Origin: Anaerolineae bacterium
GTDB lineage: Bacteria; Chloroflexota; Anaerolineae; Epilineales; JAHCIE01
Assembly (NCBI GenBank): GCA_026129385.1
Contig: JAHCIE010000045.1
Coordinates: 1-15,116, forward strand
Reading direction: 5' to 3'
Length of the DNA: 15,116 bases
The stretch's first letter is position 1; every line of letters begins with the position of its first letter. The position numbers were made by a program, and so were the translations under genes. Below the pieces are notes generated by a model. The model did not search any database and was not told where the DNA came from. It saw only the letters and a list, made by a program, of their open reading frames with translations. This document shows positions 1 through 6,768 of this stretch, piece after piece.

Positions 1-3000
1 TGAGGGGCCATATCGCGGGCGGTTTGCAACGCCTCACGAGCGTGGCGTGGGTCACCCGCGGCCAGGTAGATGTCGCCTAGTTCGGCCCGCCACTCGGCGC
101 GGGTTGGGTCCAGGGCGATGGCCTTCGTGAGGGTGTCGGCCGCGACGTCGTTCTGGCCGAGGTCGCGGTAGACGCTAGCCAGGGCGTGCAGATAGCTAGC
201 ATCGTTCGGGTCGCGCTCGGCGGCGCTGCGATACGCACTTACCGCCGCTCCAGGCCGCCGCGCCGCGAGTTGGGCATCGCCGAGGCGAGCATACCAGATG
301 GCGCGGTCCGGCTCAGCGGCGACGGCCTGGCTGAAGGCGCTGATAGCGTCGTCGGGGCGATTGGCAGCCAGGAGCAACTCGCCCAGGGCATAGGCGTACT
401 TGCCGGCTGCCTGGCCGGGGGCTAGCTCCGTGGCTTTCGAGGCGGCGGCCAGGGCGTCCTGGGACTTGCCCGCGGCTGATAGGGCCTGGGCGAGGGCAGC
501 GAGGGGGGCCGGGTCGTCGGGGGCGAGGGTCGTGGCGCGGCGCAGGGCGGCCAGGCTGGCCGAGGTGCGACCTAGCGCGCCGAGGGCCTGGCCCAGGTAG
601 TGGTAGCTCATCGCATCGTCAGGGTCGAGCCGAACAGCTTCCTCAAGGGATTGGGCGGCGTCGGCGGGGCGGCCTTGGACGAGGTGCAGCCAGCCAGCCA
701 TGCGGTAGTCGTCGGCGGTAGCCTCGGTGAGGACGATGGCGTGGGCCAACGCCCGGTCGGCCGTCTCCAGTGTCTGAGGTGTCAGCGCCGCCACGCCCTC
801 GGCCTCTGCCAGGGCGCATAGCATGCGCGGAACCAGGCGCAACGCTTCGGGGTCCGTGGGGGCGAGGGTGGCAGCCGCGAGGGCCTGCTCGGCAGCGGCG
901 CGAGCATCGCCTGTTGCAGCCAGGGCGATGGCCAGGGCCTTGATGGTGGGTACATGGTCAGGGGCGAGTTGGCGAGCCTGCTGCAGCGCGTTGAGGGCAG
1001 CGCGGGCGTCCCCTTCGGCCAGCAGCGCCATGCCTAGCGCGGCCTGATACTCACTCCTGTCGGGCTCCAGTTCGACGGCGCGGCGGAAGGCGTCGATGGC
1101 CTTGGCCTGGGCGGCGTCGCTGATGTACATCTGACCCAACTGGTAGTATAGGTGCGCCTGGCGGCGGTCGAGGGCCAGGGAGCGCTCCAGGGCGAGGCGC
1201 GCTGCCTCGGCGCGGCCCGCCGTCTGGTACAGCGCGGCCAGGTTGGAGTAGGCCGTGGCGGGCATGTAGTCAAGGGCGGCGGCTTGCTCCCAGGCCAGCG
1301 TCGCAATCTCCGGCTCGCCTACGGCCGAAGCGGTGCGGGCGAGATCGGCGTGGGCTGCGCCGTTGTCCGGCTCCAGTTCCACGACTCGCTGCAGGGCGGC
1401 GAGGGCGGCGCGACTGTCACCCAGGGCGATCCACAGGGCGCTGGCCCTGTGCCAGTGCTCGGGGTCGTCGGGGGCCAGGCGGGCCGCTTCAAACCAGGTG
1501 TTGGCGGCTTCGTCCAGGTCTCCGGCGGCTTCCAGGGCTTCAGCCAGCAGGGGGGTCACGATGGCAGGGTCGGCGCCGAGACCCTGCGCCATCTCGAAGG
1601 CGGCCAGGGTATCTTCGCTGTTGCCGAGGGCGCGGTGGCATTGACCGAGGCTGAGGGCGATGCCTGCGCCGTCCTGGGTATCGGCTTGTGCGAGCAGACT
1701 CTCGTACAGGCGGATGGCTTCGAGCCAGTCGCCGTGGGCTGCGTAGGCATCGGCGAGAGCGCGGACAATGGCGCGCTGGCGGGGCGCTTCGGGTTCGGGT
1801 TCGTACAGGCTCAGCGCCTGCCGATAGGCGTCGATGGCCTCAACCCACCAACCGCGGGTGGCGTAGATGGCCCCCAGGGCGGCATGGCCGTCGGCCCAGG
1901 TAGGCTGGTCGACCAGGACGCCGGTTAGTAGGTCGGTGGCGGCTTCCCATTGGCCGAGGGCCAGGGCGGCCTCGGCGGCCGCGCTCACATATTCCAAGGC
2001 GTCGGGGTCGCAGGCAAAGGCGGCGTGATACTCGCGTAGCGCGCCTGCCCAATCCGACTCGGCGGCGAAGACCTGGCCCAGGCGATAGTGGGCGCGCGCC
2101 CAGTCCGGCTCCAGGCTCAGGACGCGGGTGAGGCCATCGACGGCGCCGTACAGGTCGCCACGACGGCGGCGCGCCTCGGCGAGGTAGTACAGGGCATCGG
2201 CCCAATCTGGTCGAGCCTGGGTGGCGGTGAGCAACTCGGCGAGGGCGCGGGCGTCATCATTGCGGGCCAGGAAGACGAGGCCCGCCTCGTAGTGGGCTTC
2301 GGCGCACAGGGGGTCGATCTCGATGGCGCGGCGCGCGGCGGCGATGGCGTCGTCGAGACGGTCGCTAGCGCGATAGGCAGCGGCCAGCCGCCACTCATAT
2401 TCCGCCTGACGTGGATTGAGACTGGCGGCGGATTCGAAGGCATCGGCAGCGGCCAGAGCGGCGCCGGTCACGGCGTATAGTCTGCCCATCCGCCCCAGGA
2501 GGATGTCATTCTGCGGGTCGGCCTCGACGGCGGCTTCCAGTTCCTCAATGGCTTCGTCATGTTGGCCCAGGAGGGCCAGGCGATCGGCCAGGGCGAGCCG
2601 CCAGCGAGTATCCATGGGGGCGGCGGCTACGGCGCGGCGTAGCCAGTTGACCGCACTCGCCATCTGGCCGCGGGCGGCAGCGACTTCGGCTTGAGCCACG
2701 AAGGTCTGGGCGGCAGTGGGTGCGAGAGCCAAAGCGCGTGAGGTGGCTGCTTCGGCCTCGTTGACCCGACCCAGTCGCGCCGCTGCCTCGGCCAGCAGGC
2801 TATACGCCGTAGCGAGCAGCAGGATGTCGTCGCCGCGAGAGGCGTTGCCGCCGGTATCGGTCGTGGTGGCGGCCAACGCCCCACGCGAGCCAGGCTTGTG
2901 ACTCTCCAGGGTGATGGCGCGGCGCAGCGCCGCGAGTGCGGCCAGGGCGTCCTCCCCGTGCAGGTAGGCGCGGCCCAGATCGAGTTGAGCCTCGACCAGC

Positions 3001-5531
3001 GTTGGGTCCAGGGCGACCGCCTGTTCGAGGGCGGCGATGGCAGCGCCGATATGGCCACTGTTGAGAGCCAACGCGCCGTAGCGGGCCTGGAGGCGCGCGG
3101 CGCCGGGGTCCAGGGTAACGGCGTCCTCGAGCAGCGCCAGGGCGCGCTGAGTTGCGCCGTCGGCGGCTTCCATCTCGGCCTGATACAACAGCCGCTGTGC
3201 CTGGGTTGTCTCGTCGGGGTCGGCCTCGGCCAGGAGATCGGCGGCCGCCGCGAACTCGCCGCGTGCAGCATGGGCGCGCGCGGCGCCGGAGCGGGCCGCG
3301 CTGGCAATGGGATCGAGGCGGATGGCCTGCTCGAAGGCGGCCAGCGCCGCGTCGAGGTCGCCGTCGGCCTCGCACGTCAAGCCTAACTCGGCGTACAGGT
3401 CAGCATCGTCTGGGGCGCGATTCAAGGTCGCGATGAGGGTGGCGCGGGCAGCGGCGGAATCGCCCGTGCGGCGTTGGAGCGCAGCCAGTCGCCGCTGGTA
3501 GAGGGTGTTATCGGGGGCCAGGCGTATCGCCTCGGCCAGGTGCTCGCTGGCGGCGCGGAGGGTCGGGTCACTAGCCTCACCCTCCCCCATCCGCGCCAGG
3601 CCCTCGGCGCACAGAGCGTGCCATTCGGCGACGCTGTTGTCCAGGGCGATGGCCGCGCGGAGCGCCTGGGTAGCGTCCGCCCAGCGGCCGAGGCTCAGGT
3701 AAGCGCGCCCCAGCTCGGCGCGATACATTGGCTCGCCCGGCGCGTCGTGGGCGGCGCGCGTCAATTCATCGGCGGCCTGTTGCCAGCCACCCGCGTCGGC
3801 GAGCAAGCGCGCCAGCGCAGCGCGCCAATCGGACCGACCTGGTTGGAGTGCGAGAGCATGGCGCAGGTGGGCGCGCGCTGCATGGTTGTCGCCGAGGGTC
3901 GCGGCCAGCGCGGCCGCCTCACGGTGGAGGTCGGGGGTGTAGGGGCGGGCCTCACATGCCTGTGCCAGAGTTGCGTAGGCCTCCTGGGGCCAGCCGGCCG
4001 TCGCATAGGCTCGCGCCAGGTCTGCCAGGACGGCCGGTCGGCGCGGGTCATTGGGAGTCATCTCGTCGACAGCACGCTGAAGGGTTGCCAGTGATGCCGT
4101 GTCGCCCTGCGCGGCCAGGGCGACGCCTAGCCCGTGCCGCGCCTCGACGGCCGGATCCAGGCCGATTGCCTGTTGGAACTCGCGCTCGGCGGTCAAGGGG
4201 CAGCCGCGATCCATCTCGGCCCAACCGGTCCAGGTGTGGACGCGGCTGGCGAGGCTGTTCAGGCCTGTCATGGCGCGGTCAAAATGGGTGACGGCGGCAT
4301 CAGGGTCGCCGCGCCGCAACTCGACCAGGCCACGATTGGCCTGGAGCATGGCTGCCGAGAGGAGGTCCGTCTCCGCCAGAAGCATGCCGGCCTCGGGGTT
4401 GATGGCCTTGAGCAACGAGGCCGCCGCTTCAGGGTCGATCCCTGACAGCGCGTGCGCCAGAGCGAGCGCGACGTCGGGCCGGACCATGTCGGCGGCCAGG
4501 CTGCGCGCCAGGCCGGGCGCGCTTACCAGGCAGCGGGCGGCTGTGGCGACACCCGCCCCGCCGACGGTATCCAGCATCCGCCCGAGGAGACCGCGCCGAT
4601 CAGGGCTGAGGTCGAATACGTGGAGGAAGATGTCGGCGCTCGTTGGCCCCCAGGCGGCGAACAAGCGATGCGTGGCGTTGCGTTCCAGTAGGATACGTGC
4701 CGTCCAGTAGGACGGGAGGAGGGGATCGGTGAACTCACCCCCCGCGAGGATACCGGCGGTGTGGAAGGCGGCTACCGTATCCGCATCAGCCAGGTCGGCG
4801 CTGGAGCCATCGCCCAGCAGCCGCCGCAGCGCCAGGTGGCCGAGGATGTTCTCCCATTCCAAGGGCAAGGGGCCACCGTACAGCGTCTCGATGGCCTGGG
4901 CCGTGACTCTGGCGCGGTTTACCTCGCTGGCATCCGCCGCCTTTTCGACGACGCGCGTCAGGGCGGCCAGGCCGAAGGGGCGGCGGGCCAGCGAGGCAAC
5001 AGCCGGGTCGCGGGCCATCAGGCTGATGGCCCACTCCCGCCGATGGAGAGGTAGATAGCTCAGGCTGTCGATCACGGCGTCGGGGGCGAACAGAGGCATC
5101 TCCAGCACGCTGAAGTGGCTGAAGCGCGGCGTGATGCGGGGCCAATCGACGCGCCGACAGGCGGCGATAACAACACCGCCGCGGGCCAGCGCCGTCGCGA
5201 CCTCGTCGTAAATTGGCCCCTCGGCGGGCAGGCGCTCCAGGTGGTCGATGCATACAAGCGCCCCCGACAGGCGGGCGGCCTCGCTCAGGCTGGGTCGGGA
5301 TGTGGCGAGATCGAGCCAGATGACGGGGCGTCGAGGCTCGGCGCTGGCCCAGTGACGCAGCAGGCTGGACTTGCCACTGCCGGGAGGCGCGACGATGACC
5401 GTCGCCGGCCCGGTGGGGCGCAAGGCGAGGTGGGCGGCGAAGACAGCCGGGCGTTGCGCCGGGCGTGCGGGCGCGTCAGGGGTGACGGGCGACGGGAGCA
5501 GCGCAGAGCTGCTTACGGGTTGGGACGACAT
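1..5531 (-). CDS. Giant NACHT/STAND-like P-loop ATPase with about 40 TPR units (C-terminus outside window)
   Basis: The frame is open from ATG 5531 to the left edge: 1,843 codons plus two bases, with no stop. The start is secure, with AAGGAG five bases upstream and an in-frame TGA just before it. Residues 40-330 form a STAND-type NTPase: Walker A APPGSGKS (48-55), Walker B LVCID (92-96), a sensor-like VVIAACRR (120-127), RRPFGLAAL (183-191, like the NACHT 'NPLLL' module) and EFTDPLLPSYWTA (266-278, like the NACHT 'F-H-x-x-x-x-Y-x-A' segment). From about residue 390 onward the chain is tandem 34-residue TPR-like units with the recurring turn (L/A)-x-P-(D/T/N); I count about 40. There is no signal peptide, TM segment or effector domain N-terminal to the ATPase. 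STAND proteins are generally nucleotide-dependent switches in which repeats sense a ligand or scaffold partners. Here that role is inferred and the ligand is unknown. It is the last visible gene of the receiver/two-TM cassette, 53 bases downstream. A DNA-binding or effector domain could lie beyond the edge. Confidence 0.9.
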   Translation of the reverse strand, partial: MSSQPVSSSALLPSPVTPDAPARPAQRPAVFAAHLALRPTGPATVIVAPPGSGKSSLLRHWASAEPRRPVIWLDLATSRPSLSEAARLSGALVCIDHLERLPAEGPIYDEVATALARGGVVIAACRRVDWPRITPRFSHFSVLEMPLFAPDAVIDSLSYLPLHRREWAISLMARDPAVASLARRPFGLAALTRVVEKAADASEVNRARVTAQAIETLYGGPLPLEWENILGHLALRRLLGDGSSADLADADTVAAFHTAGILAGGEFTDPLLPSYWTARILLERNATHRLFAAWGPTSADIFLHVFDLSPDRRGLLGRMLDTVGGAGVATAARCLVSAPGLARSLAADMVRPDVALALAHALSGIDPEAAASLLKAINPEAGMLLAETDLLSAAMLQANRGLVELRRGDPDAAVTHFDRAMTGLNSLASRVHTWTGWAEMDRGCPLTAEREFQQAIGLDPAVEARHGLGVALAAQGDTASLATLQRAVDEMTPNDPRRPAVLADLARAYATAGWPQEAYATLAQACEARPYTPDLHREAAALAATLGDNHAARAHLRHALALQPGRSDWRAALARLLADAGGWQQAADELTRAAHDAPGEPMYRAELGRAYLSLGRWADATQALRAAIALDNSVAEWHALCAEGLARMGEGEASDPTLRAASEHLAEAIRLAPDNTLYQRRLAALQRRTGDSAAARATLIATLNRAPDDADLYAELGLTCEADGDLDAALAAFEQAIRLDPIASAARSGAARAHAARGEFAAAADLLAEADPDETTQAQRLLYQAEMEAADGATQRALALLEDAVTLDPGAARLQARYGALALNSGHIGAAIAALEQAVALDPTLVEAQLDLGRAYLHGEDALAALAALRRAITLESHKPGSRGALAATTTDTGGNASRGDDILLLATAYSLLAEAAARLGRVNEAEAATSRALALAPTAAQTFVAQAEVAAARGQMASAVNWLRRAVAAAPMDTRWRLALADRLALLGQHDEAIEELEAAVEADPQNDILLGRMGRLYAVTGAALAAADAFESAASLNPRQAEYEWRLAAAYRASDRLDDAIAAARRAIEIDPLCAEAHYEAGLVFLARNDDARALAELLTATQARPDWADALYYLAEARRRRGDLYGAVDGLTRVLSLEPDWARAHYRLGQVFAAESDWAGALREYHAAFACDPDALEYVSAAAEAALALGQWEAATDLLTGVLVDQPTWADGHAALGAIYATRGWWVEAIDAYRQALSLYEPEPEAPRQRAIVRALADAYAAHGDWLEAIRLYESLLAQADTQDGAGIALSLGQCHRALGNSEDTLAAFEMAQGLGADPAIVTPLLAEALEAAGDLDEAANTWFEAARLAPDDPEHWHRASALWIALGDSRAALAALQRVVELEPDNGAAHADLARTASAVGEPEIATLAWEQAAALDYMPATAYSNLAALYQTAGRAEAARLALERSLALDRRQAHLYYQLGQMYISDAAQAKAIDAFRRAVELEPDRSEYQAALGMALLAEGDARAALNALQQARQLAPDHVPTIKALAIALAATGDARAAAEQALAAATLAPTDPEALRLVPRMLCALAEAEGVAALTPQTLETADRALAHAIVLTEATADDYRMAGWLHLVQGRPADAAQSLEEAVRLDPDDAMSYHYLGQALGALGRTSASLAALRRATTLAPDDPAPLAALAQALSAAGKSQDALAAASKATELAPGQAAGKYAYALGELLLAANRPDDAISAFSQAVAAEPDRAIWYARLGDAQLAARRPGAAVSAYRSAAERDPNDASYLHALASVYRDLGQNDVAADTLTKAIALDPTRAEWRAELGDIYLAAGDPRHAREALQTARDMAP

Positions 5532-5578
5532 TCCGTCTCCTTTTCAGGCTCAGTGGCGGATGGCCGATCGGGAGTTTA

Positions 5579-5596
5579 CCCTGGTCACGACCAGGG
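5579..5596 (-). repeat. Near-perfect 18-base palindrome at the end of the two-TM gene
   Basis: CCCTGGTC-AC-GACCAGGG has an 8-base stem and a 2-base loop; a 7-base stem with a 4-base loop is sterically easier. It overlaps the stop codon of the two-TM gene and lies about 50 bases upstream of the ATPase/TPR start. No T-run follows on the minus strand, so it is not a classical terminator. It could be an mRNA hairpin that adjusts expression between the two genes, a protein-binding palindrome, or chance. Confidence 0.4.
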
Positions 5597-5911
5597 GGTG
5601 AGATGGGCGATTATCCAGAAGGCCAAGAAGCACATGGACAGACCGACCAGGCATAGAAAGACCCCGACGCCGACAGCGGTGCGAATCAGCTGGCTGACCG
5701 CCTCGACAAGCCGTGAGACGGAGTCGAGAATCGGCGTCAGCGTGGTGTCAGCGCTCACCCGGTTACTGAGCAGCGCGGATTGGGCGGCGAGGCTGCGGAG
5801 TGTGGTCTGATACTCGCGGGATAGAATCGTCCACAGGCCGCCTAGCAGCGCGGCGATGCCGAGACCGAGGAGCAGGACGGGGGCCATCAGAAGCTGGATG
5901 CTGGTCACCAT
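5585..5911 (-). CDS. Small two-TM membrane protein of unknown function
   Basis: This encodes 108 residues that I do not assign to a family. Two hydrophobic helices are plain: about residues 5-28 (MAPVLLLGLGIAALLGG core) and about 78-102 (VGVFLCLVGLSMCFLAFWII core). The segment between them (about 30-76) is polar and probably helical, with regularly spaced leucines and valines, and could form a short coiled coil. There is no signal-peptidase site. The start ATG 5911 has GGAG eight bases upstream; GTG at codon 2 is an alternative. It lies 17 bases after the receiver gene and 53 bases before the ATPase/TPR gene, so the three are probably co-transcribed. Inference: a membrane anchor or partner for one of these soluble neighbours. 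Confidence 0.8.
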   Translation of the reverse strand: MVTSIQLLMAPVLLLGLGIAALLGGLWTILSREYQTTLRSLAAQSALLSNRVSADTTLTPILDSVSRLVEAVSQLIRTAVGVGVFLCLVGLSMCFLAFWIIAHLTPWS

Positions 5912-5928
5912 GTGCTGTGCTCCACGGG

Positions 5929-6339
5929 TTAGTCGGCGGCGAAGGCGACGTCGCCGCTGGGTCTGGGGTGGCTTGCTCGCTCCAGACGGTCAAGGACGAG
6001 CTGTTGGAGGTCACGCAGGTCGAAGGGCTTGGCCAGCCAGGCCGCGCCAAGCATCAGCGTGGCCTGTTCGAGGGCTGGCGAGGGGCAGCCTGTGATCAGG
6101 ATGCCCTGGGCAGGTGGCTGCTGTGTCTGCGCCTGGCGGAGAACCTGGAAGCCGTTGGCGTCGGGCAGCAGGTAGTCGGCGATGACCACATCGTACCGAC
6201 CGCGCGCCAGGTGTTCCAGGGCCGCCTGGGCCGAGTCAGCGGTATCCACTTGCCCACCAGGGCAAAGGCCGCTCAGGTAGCGCTGCAGGAGTAGGCTGAG
6301 GCTGATTTCGTCATCCACGATCAGAATGCGCGCGCTCAC
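5929..6339 (-). CDS. Stand-alone response regulator receiver domain
   Basis: This is a single CheY-like receiver of 136 residues with no output domain. The acidic pocket is D9-D10, the phosphoacceptor is D55 (in VVIADYLLPD), and the conserved T83 and K104 (AKPFD) are present, so it should be phosphorylatable. The chosen start is GTG 6339, because GGAGG lies four bases upstream and the receiver fold begins immediately (SARILIVDDE). An in-frame ATG at 6366 would add nine residues without an evident ribosome binding site. It is the first gene behind the -24/-12 promoter at 6393-6410. Single-domain receivers act by protein contact or as phosphate sinks. The likely phosphodonor is the kinase encoded at 8135-10684, but this is inferred from proximity only. 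Confidence 0.9.
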   Translation of the reverse strand: MSARILIVDDEISLSLLLQRYLSGLCPGGQVDTADSAQAALEHLARGRYDVVIADYLLPDANGFQVLRQAQTQQPPAQGILITGCPSPALEQATLMLGAAWLAKPFDLRDLQQLVLDRLERASHPRPSGDVAFAAD

Positions 6340-6392
6340 AGAACCTCCATGTGGGTGAACCCTCAAACCCCCCCGTTCACTATGCCTGATGT

Positions 6393-6410
6393 ATGCAAGA
6401 CGCTTGCCAA
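6393..6410 (-). promoter_or_regulatory. Sigma-54 (-24/-12) promoter of the receiver/two-TM/ATPase-TPR cassette
   Basis: Read on the minus strand the site is TTGGCAAGCGTCTTGCAT. Against the RpoN consensus TGGCACG-N4-TTGCW it matches TGGCA-x-G, exactly four spacer bases, then TTGCA; the only core mismatch is A for C. The GG and GC dinucleotides have the required spacing. Predicted transcription start is near 6383, giving a leader of about 44 bases before GTG 6339, with GGAGG in place. The same window encodes sigma-54 and a GAFTGA-bearing activator, which makes a chance match unlikely. Confidence 0.75.
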
Positions 6411-6736
6411 TCGTCGCTTTTCGCGCATGGGATTCGTTGATTTGCCGAAATTGGGGGCATGACGAGGGTCTGAGGGCTGACGCGCGCTGCCAGGGATGGC
6501 GACCGGCGCGCGGCGAAGCCCGAATCGGCTACGGGCGGGCAGCCGATCGAGGAGACGAAAGGGGTTTAGGGGCGAGACTGGGGTTAACGCAACGTGCCCA
6601 GCGAGGGAAAAGCCACGCATGGCGGCCCGGTGGTTGGGGACATTGTCGGGGCCGAGGGGAAGCAGGTCGCCGATTGGGGGATTTTCCGCGTCGCCAGGTT
6701 ACATTGGGGAAACCAACGCGGTAAGGGGAACGAAGA
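6411..6736. other. Non-coding regulatory stretch upstream of the sigma-54 promoter
   Basis: I see no credible gene between the terminator of the NtrC-like gene and the -24/-12 promoter; the short open frames here have atypical composition and no ribosome binding sites. The region contains a 24-base dyad (6524-6547), a third copy of its half-site core (GCCGATT, 6669-6675) and many G4 or G5 runs on the plus strand (for example 6561-6564, 6569-6572, 6580-6583, 6636-6639, 6648-6651, 6656-6659, 6676-6680, 6706-6709, 6725-6728). Its size and position suit upstream activator sites and the DNA loop needed for sigma-54 transcription. Confidence 0.5.
6524..6547. promoter_or_regulatory. Candidate upstream activator site (24-base dyad)
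   Basis: ATCGGCT-N10-AGCCGAT is a perfect 7-base inverted repeat with half-site centres 17 bases apart. It is centred about 150 bases upstream of the predicted start of the sigma-54 promoter, within the usual 80-200 base range for dimeric Fis-type HTH activators such as NtrC. The binding protein would most simply be the adjacent NtrC-like regulator. A single dyad could arise by chance in GC-rich DNA. Confidence 0.4.
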
Positions 6737-6765
6737 GGCCTGCGCCCCCTTGAGGGACGCAGGCC
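6737..6765 (-). terminator. Hairpin terminator of the rpoN/kinase/activator operon
   Basis: GGCCTGCG (6737-6744) pairs perfectly with CGCAGGCC (6758-6765), and the loop closes further through CCC-TTGA-GGG. It begins three bases after the stop of the NtrC-like gene. The minus-strand transcript continues CTCTTCGTTCC, moderately U-rich but not a clean U-tract. It probably isolates the first operon from the sigma-54-dependent cassette. Confidence 0.7.
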
Positions 6766-6768
6766 GAA

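Noticed and set aside
1152..1928. 258-codon plus-strand open frame, and several others opposite the TPR gene (e.g. 2898-3386, 3474-4094, 5115-5810)
   Set aside because: They are antisense to a coherent TPR reading frame. Their Gly/Val/Gln-rich composition mirrors its codons, and they lack ribosome binding sites.
1..4200. Regular about 102-base periodicity, considered as a CRISPR or DNA tandem array
   Set aside because: The similarity is at protein level (34-residue TPR units) with diverged DNA, not identical repeats with spacers.
1..5531. Calling the NACHT/TPR gene an anti-phage defence protein
   Set aside because: No effector domain is visible, there are no defence-island neighbours, and the context is two-component and sigma-54 regulation.
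5564..5571. CCGATCGG palindrome before the ATPase/TPR gene
   Set aside because: An 8-base palindrome is expected by chance in DNA of this composition, and it has no second copy in a matching position.
6363..6620. 85-codon minus-strand frame in the gap before the receiver gene
   Set aside because: It spans the -24/-12 promoter and the dyad, has no ribosome binding site or recognisable domain, and its composition looks like translated non-coding DNA.
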